DNA from: a virus
IMG/VR virus record: IMGVR_UViG_3300024999_000107
Coordinates: 1-61,805 of that record
Reading direction: 5' to 3' (one strand)
DNA length: 61,805 bases
In this document: positions 49,293-58,246 of the stretch, in pieces
Numbering within the stretch: the first letter of the stretch is position 1
Layout: every line of letters begins with the position of its first letter
The notes under the pieces: model-generated
Seen by the model: the letters and a program-made list of their open reading frames with translations, nothing else
What the model was told of the DNA's origin: nothing
Databases searched by the model: none
Made by a program: the position numbers and the translations under genes

Positions 49293-49502
49293 ATGGAATT
49301 TATAAAATTTATAGGTAAAGTAAAATATCATATTCCTTCTGATAGATGGTCTTTAGAAGGTGTTGAATTAAATGATTTTGATACTAACAATTTATTAGAT
49401 GGCGTTGACCAATGTTTATCTAATGTCAATAAGGAACGTCTTAATATTGATGATGAAATAACCATTATAATTCGAAGAAGGGAAGAAGAAAAGAATGAGT
49501 AA
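49293..49502 (+). CDS. Small protein, paralogue of 56084 (69 aa)
   Basis: ATG behind GAAAGGAG. FIKFIGKVKYH, then LLDGVDQCLSN and DDEITIIIRR. The gene at 56084 has the same order (FKGIVKC, LDGLDQILSN, DEEIEIIIK). Beta-alpha-beta small fold; function unknown. Overlaps the next gene by 8 bases. Confidence 0.65.
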   Translation: MEFIKFIGKVKYHIPSDRWSLEGVELNDFDTNNLLDGVDQCLSNVNKERLNIDDEITIIIRRREEEKNE

Positions 49503-49692
49503 ACCGTTAATTGAACTTATAGTCTGTGAGTCAGGAGATTGGGAAGTATTACAAGTAAATTTTGGAGAAGATTTTAAATGTGAAGGCCACTCAATATCTA
49601 ATTATGGATGGATTGGCTTGTTAGAAGTATTAGGTTTTGAAGTTGAAACAAAAAAAATATCGGATAAAGATATGGAAGACGAAAAATATTAA
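49495..49692 (+). CDS. Hypothetical 65-aa protein
   Basis: Overlaps the previous stop. PLIELIVCESGDWEVLQVNF and GWIGLLEVLGFEVETK. Mixed fold. No family recognised. Confidence 0.6.
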   Translation: MSKPLIELIVCESGDWEVLQVNFGEDFKCEGHSISNYGWIGLLEVLGFEVETKKISDKDMEDEKY

Positions 49693-49715
49693 AATATAAA
49701 GAAGGATAAATAAAA

Positions 49716-50138
49716 ATGTTAGAAAATAAATTCCCAATCTATAAATTTTATGCCACTTGGAATCAAGATGATTATCAGAATAATTTTACAGATTATTTTA
49801 TTATGTATAAAGAAAATCAATCAGCAGAACAGTTAGAAGAAGAATTAAAACAGTTTAAATTAAGGACATTAACAAAACATAATGGAGTTATATTTAAGAA
49901 TATTGAATATGAATTTGTCGAAGAAGAATCTTGGTGCTTGAGATGGTTTAATCACTATACCTTTAATGAATTTAAAACTGATTCTGATGTTGAGAGAAGT
50001 TTTGAAGAATTTGTTAGTCGTAAGAAATTATTGGGTGAAGGTAAATATTGTCTTATGGGTGCTGAGGATAGATATAGGTGGACTATTTGTCGATGTGAAC
50101 ATTGTAATATGGCAGGTAAGATTACTATTGATCATTAA
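49716..50138 (+). CDS. Hypothetical 140-aa protein
   Basis: ATG behind GAAGGATA. Aromatic and acidic, with a C-terminal CRCEHC zinc-like pair and His. No family recognised. Confidence 0.65.
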   Translation: MLENKFPIYKFYATWNQDDYQNNFTDYFIMYKENQSAEQLEEELKQFKLRTLTKHNGVIFKNIEYEFVEEESWCLRWFNHYTFNEFKTDSDVERSFEEFVSRKKLLGEGKYCLMGAEDRYRWTICRCEHCNMAGKITIDH

Positions 50139-50183
50139 GTGGAAGTATTGTACCATATTAAAATGAAAGGAGATTGATTAATA

Positions 50184-50711
50184 ATGAAATACAAACCAAC
50201 AATTATAGTAAGTGCATTTCCTGCCTGTGGTAAATCCTACATGTTTAATAATTATAATGACAAACCATATACAATGTTAGATTCAGATTCTAGTAATTTT
50301 AGTTGGGTTAAAGATGAAAATGGAATTAATACTAAGGAAAGAGATTCTAATTTCCCTAATAATTATATTAAACATATTAAAGATAATATTGGCAAAGTGG
50401 ATGTAATTTTTGTATCAAGTCATAATATCGTGCGAGAAGCGTTAAATGAAAACAATATTAGATTTTTTATGGTATATCCAGATAAGAATATGAAAGATGA
50501 ATGGATTAAACGTTTTAGGGAACGTGATAATAATGGGATATTTATTAATTTTATTTCTAAAAATTGGGATAATTTTATTGACGAAATCGAAAAAGAAGAT
50601 AAGTGTTTATTAGAGAGACTGAATGCTGATAATCCATATATTGATAATAAATATCTTGCAGGTTGTTTTGACCCCAATATGGGTAATTTGTCTTGCAATT
50701 GGTGGAATTAA
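50184..50711 (+). CDS. P-loop nucleotide/polynucleotide kinase-like protein
   Basis: ATG behind GAAAGGAG, 175 aa. PTIIVSAFPACGKSYMF is a Walker A (GxxxxGKS variant A-F-P-A-C-G-K-S). MLDSDSSNFSW gives the acidic pocket, VDVIFVSSHNIVREAL a Walker B-like strand, and WIKRFRERDNN an Arg-rich lid. A well-known phage kinase-like family; substrate (dNMP or RNA/DNA end) unknown. Confidence 0.75.
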   Translation: MKYKPTIIVSAFPACGKSYMFNNYNDKPYTMLDSDSSNFSWVKDENGINTKERDSNFPNNYIKHIKDNIGKVDVIFVSSHNIVREALNENNIRFFMVYPDKNMKDEWIKRFRERDNNGIFINFISKNWDNFIDEIEKEDKCLLERLNADNPYIDNKYLAGCFDPNMGNLSCNWWN

Positions 50712-50760
50712 ATAATAGGATAAGTTTGTGATTTTAAATGTTATATAAGAAAGGAGAAAA

Positions 50761-51192
50761 ATGAAAAATTTTGATGAAATAAAATATGAAGGATATTATG
50801 GTAGTTTTGGATATTATAAAACACATAAATTAACTAATAATCAAACAATTATAATATGCTTCAATAAATATGAATTTAGTAAATGTAAAGAATACTCAAT
50901 ATTTTTAGCAATTGCAAATAAGAAAAAACATATCCGACAATTTTTATCAGAAGAAAGAGATGTACTAATAGGCAAGGAAACTGGTAAGTGTGGCTTGGAA
51001 GGCTTAATATGGGCTAAGAATCAGATTATTGAATTTGAGAATTCTGATTTCTGTAAAAATGGAGATTATATTCGCATAGGGTGGAACGATAATAGGCGTA
51101 GAAATGTTTATGAATATGGATTAAGAAAATTAGGATTTATTATGGGATTTAGAGATGGTGGTAAATGTTTGAGTAAGAAGGTTATTAAGTAA
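50761..51192 (+). CDS. Hypothetical 143-aa protein
   Basis: ATG behind AAAGGAGAAA. The C-terminal half GLIWAKNQIIEFE, YIRIGWNDNRRRNVYEYGL and RKLGFIMGFRDGGKCLSKK resembles an acetyltransferase-like or phage Rha-like end, but no family can be named. Intact. Confidence 0.65.
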   Translation: MKNFDEIKYEGYYGSFGYYKTHKLTNNQTIIICFNKYEFSKCKEYSIFLAIANKKKHIRQFLSEERDVLIGKETGKCGLEGLIWAKNQIIEFENSDFCKNGDYIRIGWNDNRRRNVYEYGLRKLGFIMGFRDGGKCLSKKVIK

Positions 51193-51224
51193 GAAACTTA
51201 ATACAAAACTAAAAAATAATTTAT

Positions 51225-51253
51225 TTGACAAAGACATATAATTGTAGTATTAT
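51225..51253 (+). promoter_or_regulatory. Promoter of the HNH-ligA unit
   Basis: TTGACA (51225-51230), 17 bases, TATTAT (51248-51253), 15 bases before the HNH start codon. A short leader with AAAGGAG follows. Confidence 0.7.
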
Positions 51254-51267
51254 AAAGGAGAGATTAA

Positions 51268-52155
51268 ATGGAAGAAAAGAAAAATACGTGTTTAGCCAAT
51301 GGATGTAAGGATATTGAACACGTAAAGGGGTATTACAAGAAACATTATAAACAGGTTTTTAGACATGGACATGTATTGGAAAGAACAAGGTTTGATAAAA
51401 ATGAAATAATTATTAATAACGAACTAAATTATGCTGAAATATTATTATATGATATTCACAATATTGTTAAAAACAAAACGATATTGATTGATATTGAAGA
51501 TGTAGAAAAAGTTAAAGATATGAAGTGGAGTTTAGACTCCAAAGGATATCCTGTTACAACTATAAATAGAATAGAAAAAATTAGAATGCATAGAATGTTA
51601 TTAAATTCAGATGTGGAGGTGGATCATGAGAATAAAAATAGGAGAGATAATAGAAAATTTAATCTAAGAGTCGCTTCAAGTTCAGATAATGGTGCTAACA
51701 AATCAATGCAAAGAAACAATACTAGTGGGTTTACTGGAGTGTTTTGGTATAAGAATACTAACAAATGGCAGGTAAATATTCAATATTACAAAGAAGAATT
51801 CCAATTAGGTTATTATAAAAGTAAAAATATTGCTATCTCAGTAAGGTTAAAAGGAGAGCAGTTGATATTTAAGGAATTCGCTCCAAATATTGATAAGTTT
51901 CATATGATCGATGAAAATATTAATAAAGCGGAAACAATTAACGAATTAAAACATTTTGCTCAAATGTTAGACAACTGTATTTCTATTCCAAAAGTAAAAA
52001 GATTGACTCAATACAAAGTAGATAATCTTTATAATGATACTATGGGTGTGGGGATAGAGTACAATAGAAAAGAATTGGCAACTAAGTATAAATGTAGTTT
52101 GTCTACAATAGATGTACATATTAGAAAATTTAAACAGAATAAGGAGATGTCATAA
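51268..52155 (+). CDS. HNH endonuclease with zinc knuckle, AP2-like and HTH parts
   Basis: 295 aa. N-terminal CLANGCKDIEHVKGYYKKHY knuckle, then ILIDIEDVEKVKDMKWSL, MHRMLL, EVDHENKNRRDNRKFNLR (HNH core) and NNTSGFTGVFWYKNTNKW (AP2-type). A C-terminal HTH-like segment (YNRKELATKYKCSLSTIDVH) adds DNA binding. It lies in front of ligA with the stop directly before the ligase ATG. Intact. Confidence 0.8.
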   Translation: MEEKKNTCLANGCKDIEHVKGYYKKHYKQVFRHGHVLERTRFDKNEIIINNELNYAEILLYDIHNIVKNKTILIDIEDVEKVKDMKWSLDSKGYPVTTINRIEKIRMHRMLLNSDVEVDHENKNRRDNRKFNLRVASSSDNGANKSMQRNNTSGFTGVFWYKNTNKWQVNIQYYKEEFQLGYYKSKNIAISVRLKGEQLIFKEFAPNIDKFHMIDENINKAETINELKHFAQMLDNCISIPKVKRLTQYKVDNLYNDTMGVGIEYNRKELATKYKCSLSTIDVHIRKFKQNKEMS

Positions 52156-54147
52156 ATGAAAAAGATTGAACAAATTCAAAACCTTATTAAAGAACTAAAT
52201 AAGCACTCCTACGATTATTATACCCTTAGTAACCCAACTATCTCAGATTCCCAATATGACTCAAAATACACCCTACTGGAAGCCTTACAAAAGGAATCTA
52301 ATTACATACCAGAAGATAGCCCCACACAACGAATTGGAGATATAGTTTTAGACAAATTTGAAAAACATGAACATAAAGCAAGGTTATATTCAATGGACAA
52401 AGCACAAAATATGGATGAACTTGATGATTGGCATAAAAAGAATGAACAGTTTGTAAAACAAAATAATCTGCCAAAACTTCAATATGTTGTAGAGAAAAAA
52501 TTCGACGGACTGACAATTAATAATACTTATAAAAGTGTATTATTGTCTTCTGCCACAAGGGGAACTGGTGGAATTAAAGGTGAATTAGTAACATCACAAG
52601 TAAAAACAATTAAATCTATTCCATTACGAATTGCTTGTGGTTATGTTATTGAAGTTCATGGCGAAGCCTATATGAAGAAAAGTGCTTTTAAAAAATATAA
52701 TGAAACAGCTAAAATTCCTTTGAAAAATGTAAGAAATGGTGCTGCCGGAGCAATCAAAAACTTAGATTCAAAAGAAACTGCTAATAAAAACTTAGACGCT
52801 TTCTTTTATGACATTGGATACAGTGAAGGAATTAAATTCACAACTTACATTCAAATGATGAAGTTTATCACAGAAATGGGATTGCCAGTAGATCAAGATT
52901 ATTATCTATGTAATACCATTGAAGAAGTTAAAGAAAAAATTGCTTTAATTGAAGAACTTAGACCTAATTTAGATTATGAAATTGATGGAGCAATAGTAAG
53001 CATCAATGATATCAAAACAAGAGAAGCAATGGGATTCGCCACAAAGTTTCCTAAGTGGGCAATTTCATTTAAATATGAGTCAGAAGAAACAACTACAGAA
53101 TTATTAGATATTGAATTCAGGACTGGTCGTACAGGGAAAGTAACTCCTAGAGGAACTTTAGAACCTGTAGATTTAATGGGTTCGACCGTTAGTTATGCTA
53201 CCTTAAATAGCATGGACGATATCAAGAAGAAAGGAGTAAAAATTGGTGCAACAATATTTATTCGGAAGTCCAATGACGTTATTCCTGAAATTTTAGGAGT
53301 AGTAGAGGATAGTATTACAGAGGATATGCTTGAAATTAAAATGCCCACTCATTGTCAATCATGTGGAAGTGAATTAGTACAGGATGGAGTTCATTACTTT
53401 TGTATGAATTCATTAGAATGCAAGGCACAAATTGTAAAATCAATATCTCATTTTGGAACAATCCAAGCAATGGATATTGATGGATTCAGTGAACAAACTG
53501 CGTTGCTCTTTGTTGAAAATGGAATTATCAATAATATTTTGGATTTGTTTAGTTTGGAAAACAAAAAAGATAAAATCATTAAACTTCCTAAATTCGGGAT
53601 TAAAAAATACAATAACCTAATCCAAGCAATTAAAAATTGTAAAAAGGTAAAATTAGAGTCGTTTATTTTTGCTCTAGGAATTGATGGAATTGGATTAGGA
53701 GGTAGTAAAAACTTATGTAAACATTTCAATAATGATATTACTGAAATTATGAGTGCAAAGGTAAAAGATTTATTATTGGTAAAAGATTTTGGGCCAATTG
53801 CTTCAGAAAATGTTTATAGTTATTTTATGGATAATGACAATTGGATTCAAGTATCTGAACTATTAAAACATATTGAGATTATCAAAGAAGAAAAGAAGGA
53901 AGTGATTAATGTGGATGGAGTTTTTGCAGGTAAAAAACTGTACTGCACTGGTAGTTTCGAATCACATAAGAAGGATGAATTAAAAGCAATCATAGAGGGG
54001 TTAGGTGGGGAATTTGGATCAGGTTACGCTAAGTCCTTGGACTATTTGGTGGTAGGTAAATTAAAAGGTTCATCTAAAGAAGCAAAAGCGTTAAAAGATG
54101 GAGTTCCAATTTTAACTGAAGATGAATTTTTAGAAAAAATAAAATAA
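52156..54147 (+). CDS. ligA: NAD+-dependent DNA ligase LigA
   Basis: 663 aa, normal LigA length. Domain Ia (YDYYTLSNPTISDSQYD), adenylation motif YVVEKKFDGLTIN with the nucleophilic Lys, ATRGTG, EVHGEAYM, NGAAGAIKNLD, OB fold with TGRTGKVTPRGTLEPV, four-Cys zinc finger (CQSCGS...CMNSLECK), HhH repeats, and a C-terminal BRCT (KLYCTGSFESHKKDELKAII). All key parts present. Seals nicks in phage replication. ATG one base after the HNH stop. Confidence 0.95.
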   Translation: MKKIEQIQNLIKELNKHSYDYYTLSNPTISDSQYDSKYTLLEALQKESNYIPEDSPTQRIGDIVLDKFEKHEHKARLYSMDKAQNMDELDDWHKKNEQFVKQNNLPKLQYVVEKKFDGLTINNTYKSVLLSSATRGTGGIKGELVTSQVKTIKSIPLRIACGYVIEVHGEAYMKKSAFKKYNETAKIPLKNVRNGAAGAIKNLDSKETANKNLDAFFYDIGYSEGIKFTTYIQMMKFITEMGLPVDQDYYLCNTIEEVKEKIALIEELRPNLDYEIDGAIVSINDIKTREAMGFATKFPKWAISFKYESEETTTELLDIEFRTGRTGKVTPRGTLEPVDLMGSTVSYATLNSMDDIKKKGVKIGATIFIRKSNDVIPEILGVVEDSITEDMLEIKMPTHCQSCGSELVQDGVHYFCMNSLECKAQIVKSISHFGTIQAMDIDGFSEQTALLFVENGIINNILDLFSLENKKDKIIKLPKFGIKKYNNLIQAIKNCKKVKLESFIFALGIDGIGLGGSKNLCKHFNNDITEIMSAKVKDLLLVKDFGPIASENVYSYFMDNDNWIQVSELLKHIEIIKEEKKEVINVDGVFAGKKLYCTGSFESHKKDELKAIIEGLGGEFGSGYAKSLDYLVVGKLKGSSKEAKALKDGVPILTEDEFLEKIK

Positions 54148-54156
54148 TAGAATTAA

Positions 54157-54207
54157 ATATGGAAGTGTAAAATTACACCTCTCTTATACTCACTTATGCT
54201 TCCATAT
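54157..54207 (+). repeat. Nested hairpins after ligA
   Basis: ATATGGAAG pairs with CTTCCATAT (54199-54207), and GTGTAA-AA-TTACAC lies inside. No T-run. Could be a transcript end structure; no gene lies between 54148 and 54269. Confidence 0.4.
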
Positions 54208-54269
54208 GCTCCATATCCCAAATATGTAAATACTTTAAAATATCGAATTGAAAGGAACTGATAAAAGTT

Positions 54270-54479
54270 ATGGCAGATTGTCTAAATTGCATAAATTGTA
54301 TAAGAAAAGAAGTATATGATGGGCAATGGGGAAGGTTTGCATTTGACAAGAAATGTTTGGTTGGGGTATTTGTTATCAAAGATGGTAGAATAAATCCGTG
54401 GGATATGCTATGTGATAAATTTGAACACGGAGAATCAAAAATTAAATACATGACAAAAGAAGAAAAACATAAATATTAA
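54270..54479 (+). CDS. Cys-containing hypothetical protein (69 aa)
   Basis: ATG behind GAAAGGA. CLNCINCIRKE at the start and CDKFEHGE near the end, giving CxxCxxC. Known pattern in phage zinc or Fe-S-like small proteins (NCIxCxNW type). Function unknown. Confidence 0.65.
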   Translation: MADCLNCINCIRKEVYDGQWGRFAFDKKCLVGVFVIKDGRINPWDMLCDKFEHGESKIKYMTKEEKHKY

Positions 54480-54496
54480 ACATAGGAGATGTTGTT

Positions 54497-54697
54497 ATGG
54501 CGTTTGGTAAAAGAGAATCTTACACTGATGATTTAATTACTTATACCGAGAGTGTTGATATGCTTTTAAATGATTTAAAATCAATAGGACATAAAGAGAT
54601 AACAAAAGAAGAACTAAATAAAATTTTACAAAATAATTTTTCTATAGGTTGTGCAGTAAGATTGGAATTAGGTAGAATATTAAAAATGGAGGTATAG
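54497..54697 (+). CDS. Hypothetical 66-aa helical protein
   Basis: ATG behind TAGGAG. YTESVDMLLNDLKSIGHKEI and ILQNNFSIGCAVRLELGRIL. All helical. No family recognised. Confidence 0.6.
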   Translation: MAFGKRESYTDDLITYTESVDMLLNDLKSIGHKEITKEELNKILQNNFSIGCAVRLELGRILKMEV

Positions 54698-54699
54698 AA

Positions 54700-55182
54700 A
54701 TGGCAAAAGCTGACGATTATTGCGGAGCTAAAAGTTGTGGGTGTAAAGCAGATGACTATGATGTTGGTTATTGGGATCGAGTAAAAAGAGACAATAATAG
54801 AGAATTGTTTATGCAAGAATATTTATGTGAATGGGTGAAAGATGATACTTTTTTAAATTCTATAGAAATATGTTTGCTACACTTATATACACAAGTTTAC
54901 AGAGAACATCCAACTGAACGTGATCTTCTGGCTTATCAAATTAATAGAATTTGTCATGATTTAGAAATAAATAGTGACAAAATAATTGATATTTTACCAT
55001 CTGGTAGACTAAGACCTAAAAATTTTAGTAGACATATTAATGTAGAAAATATACCTGAAATATGTGAATCTGCATATAATAAGATTTATGAACTTTATAA
55101 TAAAATATCAGAGGAAGATAGGAAAAGACAAGAAGAGCAAGAGAAAGAAAATAAAGATGGTTATTATTTTTTAAAATTATAG
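54700..55182 (+). CDS. 160-aa protein with NRELFMQEYLC motif
   Basis: ATG behind GGAGG. A Cys-rich start (DYCGAKSCGCKADD), then NNRELFMQEYLCEW, the motif shared with the gene at 1406. Helical C-terminal half ends in a Glu/Arg coiled coil. Function unknown. Confidence 0.65.
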   Translation: MAKADDYCGAKSCGCKADDYDVGYWDRVKRDNNRELFMQEYLCEWVKDDTFLNSIEICLLHLYTQVYREHPTERDLLAYQINRICHDLEINSDKIIDILPSGRLRPKNFSRHINVENIPEICESAYNKIYELYNKISEEDRKRQEEQEKENKDGYYFLKL

Positions 55183-55226
55183 CATAAATCTCTAAATTTA
55201 AATGCTTTTAGAAAGGAGATTAATTT

Positions 55227-55415
55227 ATGCAATTAGATAAAAAAGTTGATATCAATAATCCAGAAGAGATTAAAAAATATCTTGACAACTCTATTACAAA
55301 TTGGCGTAGAAGTAAAGAAAATGCAGACGATCAAGAAGATATGTTAGTAGCCAGTTGCTATGTTGATGCTTATCAGAGCGTAAGAGTATCATTGTTTGGT
55401 GAATTAAAGGATTAA
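55227..55415 (+). CDS. Hypothetical 62-aa protein
   Basis: ATG behind GAAAGGAG. NPEEIKKYLDNSITNWRRSK then helix with VASCYVDAYQSVRVSLFGEL. All helical. No family recognised. Confidence 0.65.
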   Translation: MQLDKKVDINNPEEIKKYLDNSITNWRRSKENADDQEDMLVASCYVDAYQSVRVSLFGELKD

Positions 55416-55431
55416 GAAAGAGGTTAAAGTT

Positions 55432-55677
55432 ATGACAAAAACAGAGATTCTATTTTATGGAGCATTACTGGAAAGTGATATGTATGTTGATGGATATGGT
55501 TCAACTGACGAAGATGCATTGCAAGTACAAAAAGCATTAAAGAAAATGTATGGTGTTACAAAAGAAATCTCAGATGAGGATGCCTTGAAAACCGAAGCAC
55601 AAATAAATGATGATATGAGAAGTTTGGTTATAGAATTTAGAGATAAGGTGAGAGAGTATCTAGGTAAGGAGGAGTAA
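55432..55677 (+). CDS. Hypothetical 81-aa acidic helical protein
   Basis: ATG behind AAGAGG. DEDALQVQKALKKMYGVTKE and IEFRDKVREYLGKEE. Its last codons carry the AGGAGG of the next gene. Confidence 0.65.
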   Translation: MTKTEILFYGALLESDMYVDGYGSTDEDALQVQKALKKMYGVTKEISDEDALKTEAQINDDMRSLVIEFRDKVREYLGKEE

Positions 55678-55681
55678 TCAT

Positions 55682-56029
55682 ATGTCAAACGATTTTAAAT
55701 TGGATATTAATATTCCACAAAAGAATATTGAGCAAATGGCTAAACAAGTTGTGCGCGAACTTATTGAGGGGAAAATTGATGAGGTAATGATAAAATTAAA
55801 TGTAGAAAAATTAGTGGAAGAAAAAGTAAAATCAATTATTGAATCAAAAACAACTAAAATTATTGATACTTCAATAAAAAAATTAGTTTCAGATATTGAA
55901 TGGAGAATTGAGGGTAGTGTTAGGCAAGAAATTCATGATATTGTCATTAAAGAAGTACAAAAGAAACCTATGAGTGGGAATGTGTATTTAAAAATTGGCA
56001 GTGATAATGTAGAAACAGATTGGGATTAA
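55682..56029 (+). CDS. Helical 115-aa protein
   Basis: ATG behind AAGGAGG. Long Ile/Val-rich helices (LVEEKVKSIIESKTTKIIDT, IKKLVSDIEWRIEGSVRQEI) suggest an oligomeric bundle. Resembles the gene at 46876 in composition and pattern. Function unknown. Confidence 0.65.
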   Translation: MSNDFKLDINIPQKNIEQMAKQVVRELIEGKIDEVMIKLNVEKLVEEKVKSIIESKTTKIIDTSIKKLVSDIEWRIEGSVRQEIHDIVIKEVQKKPMSGNVYLKIGSDNVETDWD

Positions 56030-56083
56030 TTTGGGTTAAAAGGATTATTTCATCCCTAATAAAAATAAAGGAGATTGATGAGC

Positions 56084-56314
56084 ATGTTAACAATTGAGTT
56101 TAAAGGTATCGTAAAATGTGATGATGAAAATGGTTTTTATGCAGAAAGTCAAAATGAAAATATTATGGATGCTGAGTCTCTTGATGGATTAGATCAAATT
56201 CTATCTAATTTTGGGTATAGTCCGACAGCTATAGATGAAGAGATCGAAATTATAATTAAAACAAATAGAAAAGATGTCCGTACTATAAATGAACAAATTA
56301 CTCAAGGATATTAA
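56084..56314 (+). CDS. Small protein, paralogue of 49293 (76 aa)
   Basis: ATG 56084 behind AAAGGAG. LTIEFKGIVKCDDENGFYAE, LDGLDQILSNFG and DEEIEIIIKTNRK parallel the 49293 product. Fold and function unknown. Confidence 0.65.
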   Translation: MLTIEFKGIVKCDDENGFYAESQNENIMDAESLDGLDQILSNFGYSPTAIDEEIEIIIKTNRKDVRTINEQITQGY

Positions 56315-56347
56315 ATTTATATTTAATTGTTTTAAAAAGGAGCATCT

Positions 56348-56578
56348 ATGAAAGACAACACATTCACTTATGAATTATGGGATTTATGTAGACAATATCA
56401 GCATGAAAGTTTGTTTGCAAAAATAACATTTGCAATATTAAATAGATTCACTGATATGAAAACTATTTATTTTAATGAAGAAGATTTTTATAATGCAATT
56501 GATTGTGAAGATTATAAGTGGGCAGAATTACGTTTGCAATATATGATTAATAATGGTATTAATTATAATTCCCCCTAG
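56348..56578 (+). CDS. Hypothetical 76-aa helical protein
   Basis: ATG behind AAAAAGGAG. TYELWDLCRQYQHESLFAKI then FYNAIDCEDYKWAELRLQYM. Helical. No family recognised. Confidence 0.6.
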   Translation: MKDNTFTYELWDLCRQYQHESLFAKITFAILNRFTDMKTIYFNEEDFYNAIDCEDYKWAELRLQYMINNGINYNSP

Positions 56579-56646
56579 AATGACTGGATTGCGTACAACT
56601 CTTGCATTAGAAAGGATGGATTTATGTGAGGAAAGGAATTGATAAA

Positions 56647-57006
56647 ATGATTAAACTCAATAATCAATTAATAATGACTATTGGAAAAACACAAAATGGA
56701 TGGAATTTAACCAAAGAAATGATTATGAACTCTTTAGACACATTCGCAAACAAACCTATTGTATGGAATAAACGTGAAGATTTTAACAATTATACAGATA
56801 TGGATAATTATAAAGATAGTTGTCAAGTAATAGGAATGATTTTAGCAGAACCTAATATAGAAATTACAGATCATGAGGTTTATGCAGATATTATGATAAT
56901 GAATGATAATCATAGGCATCTATGGACAGGAAAATTTGATAATTGGTGTATTACGTTAAGTGATGATAAGAAGTCATTTGAATTAGATAGCATTGAAGTA
57001 TTTTAA
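56647..57006 (+). CDS. Hypothetical 119-aa protein
   Basis: ATG 56647 behind GAAAGGAA. TKEMIMNSLDTFANKPIVWN, CQVIGMILAEPNIEITDHEV and YADIMIMND are like the beta-barrel front of phage prohead-protease-like (head maturation) proteins, but no catalytic triad is evident and the size is small. Tentative; treat as unknown. Confidence 0.6.
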   Translation: MIKLNNQLIMTIGKTQNGWNLTKEMIMNSLDTFANKPIVWNKREDFNNYTDMDNYKDSCQVIGMILAEPNIEITDHEVYADIMIMNDNHRHLWTGKFDNWCITLSDDKKSFELDSIEVF

Positions 57007-57022
57007 GGAGGAATTGATTAAA

Positions 57023-57445
57023 ATGGAATTCGAAGACATTAAAGAACAAGTTAGTATATTATTAGATTTAACAAACAGAAAGACAACACTTAAACTTCTT
57101 GGAGAAATATTAGATGAAGATTATGATCTTAAAACCGCAAGCAATTTAGTAAAAGCAGATTGTAATTCATCTCTAAATAAAATGATGTTTGAAGAATGTT
57201 ACTATTCTGAAGGAAATGAAGAAGCAGGATTTATTAGATTAAAAGATATTTTGGACGCAGTTGAGGAAATAGTAAATCTCGATGATTATAATAGAGTTGA
57301 AGACATTCATTTTGAGTATTTTGTTAGACCAGAAACAGATGAAGAATCGGAAATTGAAGGACGACATGATAGTGGTATTGAGTGGTGGGTTGCGGATGAA
57401 AGGGTGGATATCGATAAGATTTATGTTCAATTTGATGGATCGTAA
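57023..57445 (+). CDS. Hypothetical 140-aa acidic protein
   Basis: ATG 57023 behind AAGGAGG. Helical, acidic start (EDIKEQVSILLDLTNRKTTL); later EWWVADERVDIDKIYVQF. No family recognised. Confidence 0.65.
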   Translation: MEFEDIKEQVSILLDLTNRKTTLKLLGEILDEDYDLKTASNLVKADCNSSLNKMMFEECYYSEGNEEAGFIRLKDILDAVEEIVNLDDYNRVEDIHFEYFVRPETDEESEIEGRHDSGIEWWVADERVDIDKIYVQFDGS

Positions 57446-57486
57446 ACAATATTATGGTTTTATTTTAGAAAGGAGTATTTATAACA

Positions 57487-57657
57487 TTGATAATTTATCC
57501 AGATAGAGATTACTCATATCTTCTACTCTCTCAAGGAAGGCAATGTGGAAAAACAAATATACATCTTGCTATTTTAGAAGCTGTCATGAGTAGCAAGTTA
57601 ATTAATAAACCTGTGGAAATAAGTTTTAGTATGAAGCTTGTAAAAATTGAAGATTAA
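57487..57657 (+). CDS. Hypothetical 56-aa protein
   Basis: TTG start about 10 bases after GAAAGGAG. YPDRDYSYLLLSQGRQCGKT then helix NIHLAILEAVMSSKL. GRQCGKT is P-loop-like but lacks the context. No family recognised. Confidence 0.5.
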   Translation: MIIYPDRDYSYLLLSQGRQCGKTNIHLAILEAVMSSKLINKPVEISFSMKLVKIED

Positions 57658-57672
57658 AAAGGAGCTAATTAA

Positions 57673-57834
57673 ATGAATTTAGAAGAAAAAATTAGTGAAC
57701 TAAGACTGGCACTAGAATGTTTAAAAGACTAATATGTTCAATATGTTAACAATGCTTGTCATTGTGATGAATATGACGATAATGAAGAATGTTCATATTG
57801 CTATGCTAAAAGAGTATTAGAAAAAACAAAGTAA
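57673..57834 (+). pseudogene. Cys-rich gene with TAA at codon 20
   Basis: ATG behind AAAAGGAG. Reads LEEKISELRLALECLKD, TAA (57730-57732), then YVQYVNNACHCDEYDDNEEC and SYCYAKRVLEKTK to 57834. Gln CAA would fit the stop. The second half supplies CxC and CxxC ligands, so the gene is likely broken. Confidence 0.55.
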
Positions 57835-57868
57835 AACAAATAAAAAATATTTGAAAGGAAGTTGTAAA

Positions 57869-58231
57869 ATGAAAATTGTAAAAAATCTAATTAAAAATAA
57901 AAAACCAATTTATAATGTTAAAATGTGTGGAGATTATAATGATGCTGATTATTCTTACTCAGAGGAAGAATTTGATGAAACATATTTTAATGAAATTGCA
58001 GAATGTTTACTAGAAGTTAAGAAATTAGTTGGAAAAGACTATACCAATGAAGATCACGGATATGAAAATGTGGATGAACATATTCAGGAATTGCAAAAAC
58101 AATATAAAGTAGATTTTAATTGTCCAAATGGAGATAGTGCTTCAGGGTATCCAATACATAGTTTAGAAAGTGTTGATATTCAATTTATTGATATCGATGG
58201 GAAGATATATAATGTTATTTTAGAAGATTAG
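57869..58231 (+). CDS. Hypothetical 120-aa acidic protein
   Basis: ATG 57869 behind GAAAGGAAG. Acidic: DYNDADYSYSEEEFDETYF; strands near the end (SVDIQFIDIDGKIYNVIL). No family recognised. Confidence 0.65.
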   Translation: MKIVKNLIKNKKPIYNVKMCGDYNDADYSYSEEEFDETYFNEIAECLLEVKKLVGKDYTNEDHGYENVDEHIQELQKQYKVDFNCPNGDSASGYPIHSLESVDIQFIDIDGKIYNVILED

Positions 58232-58246
58232 GAAAGGAGATAAATT

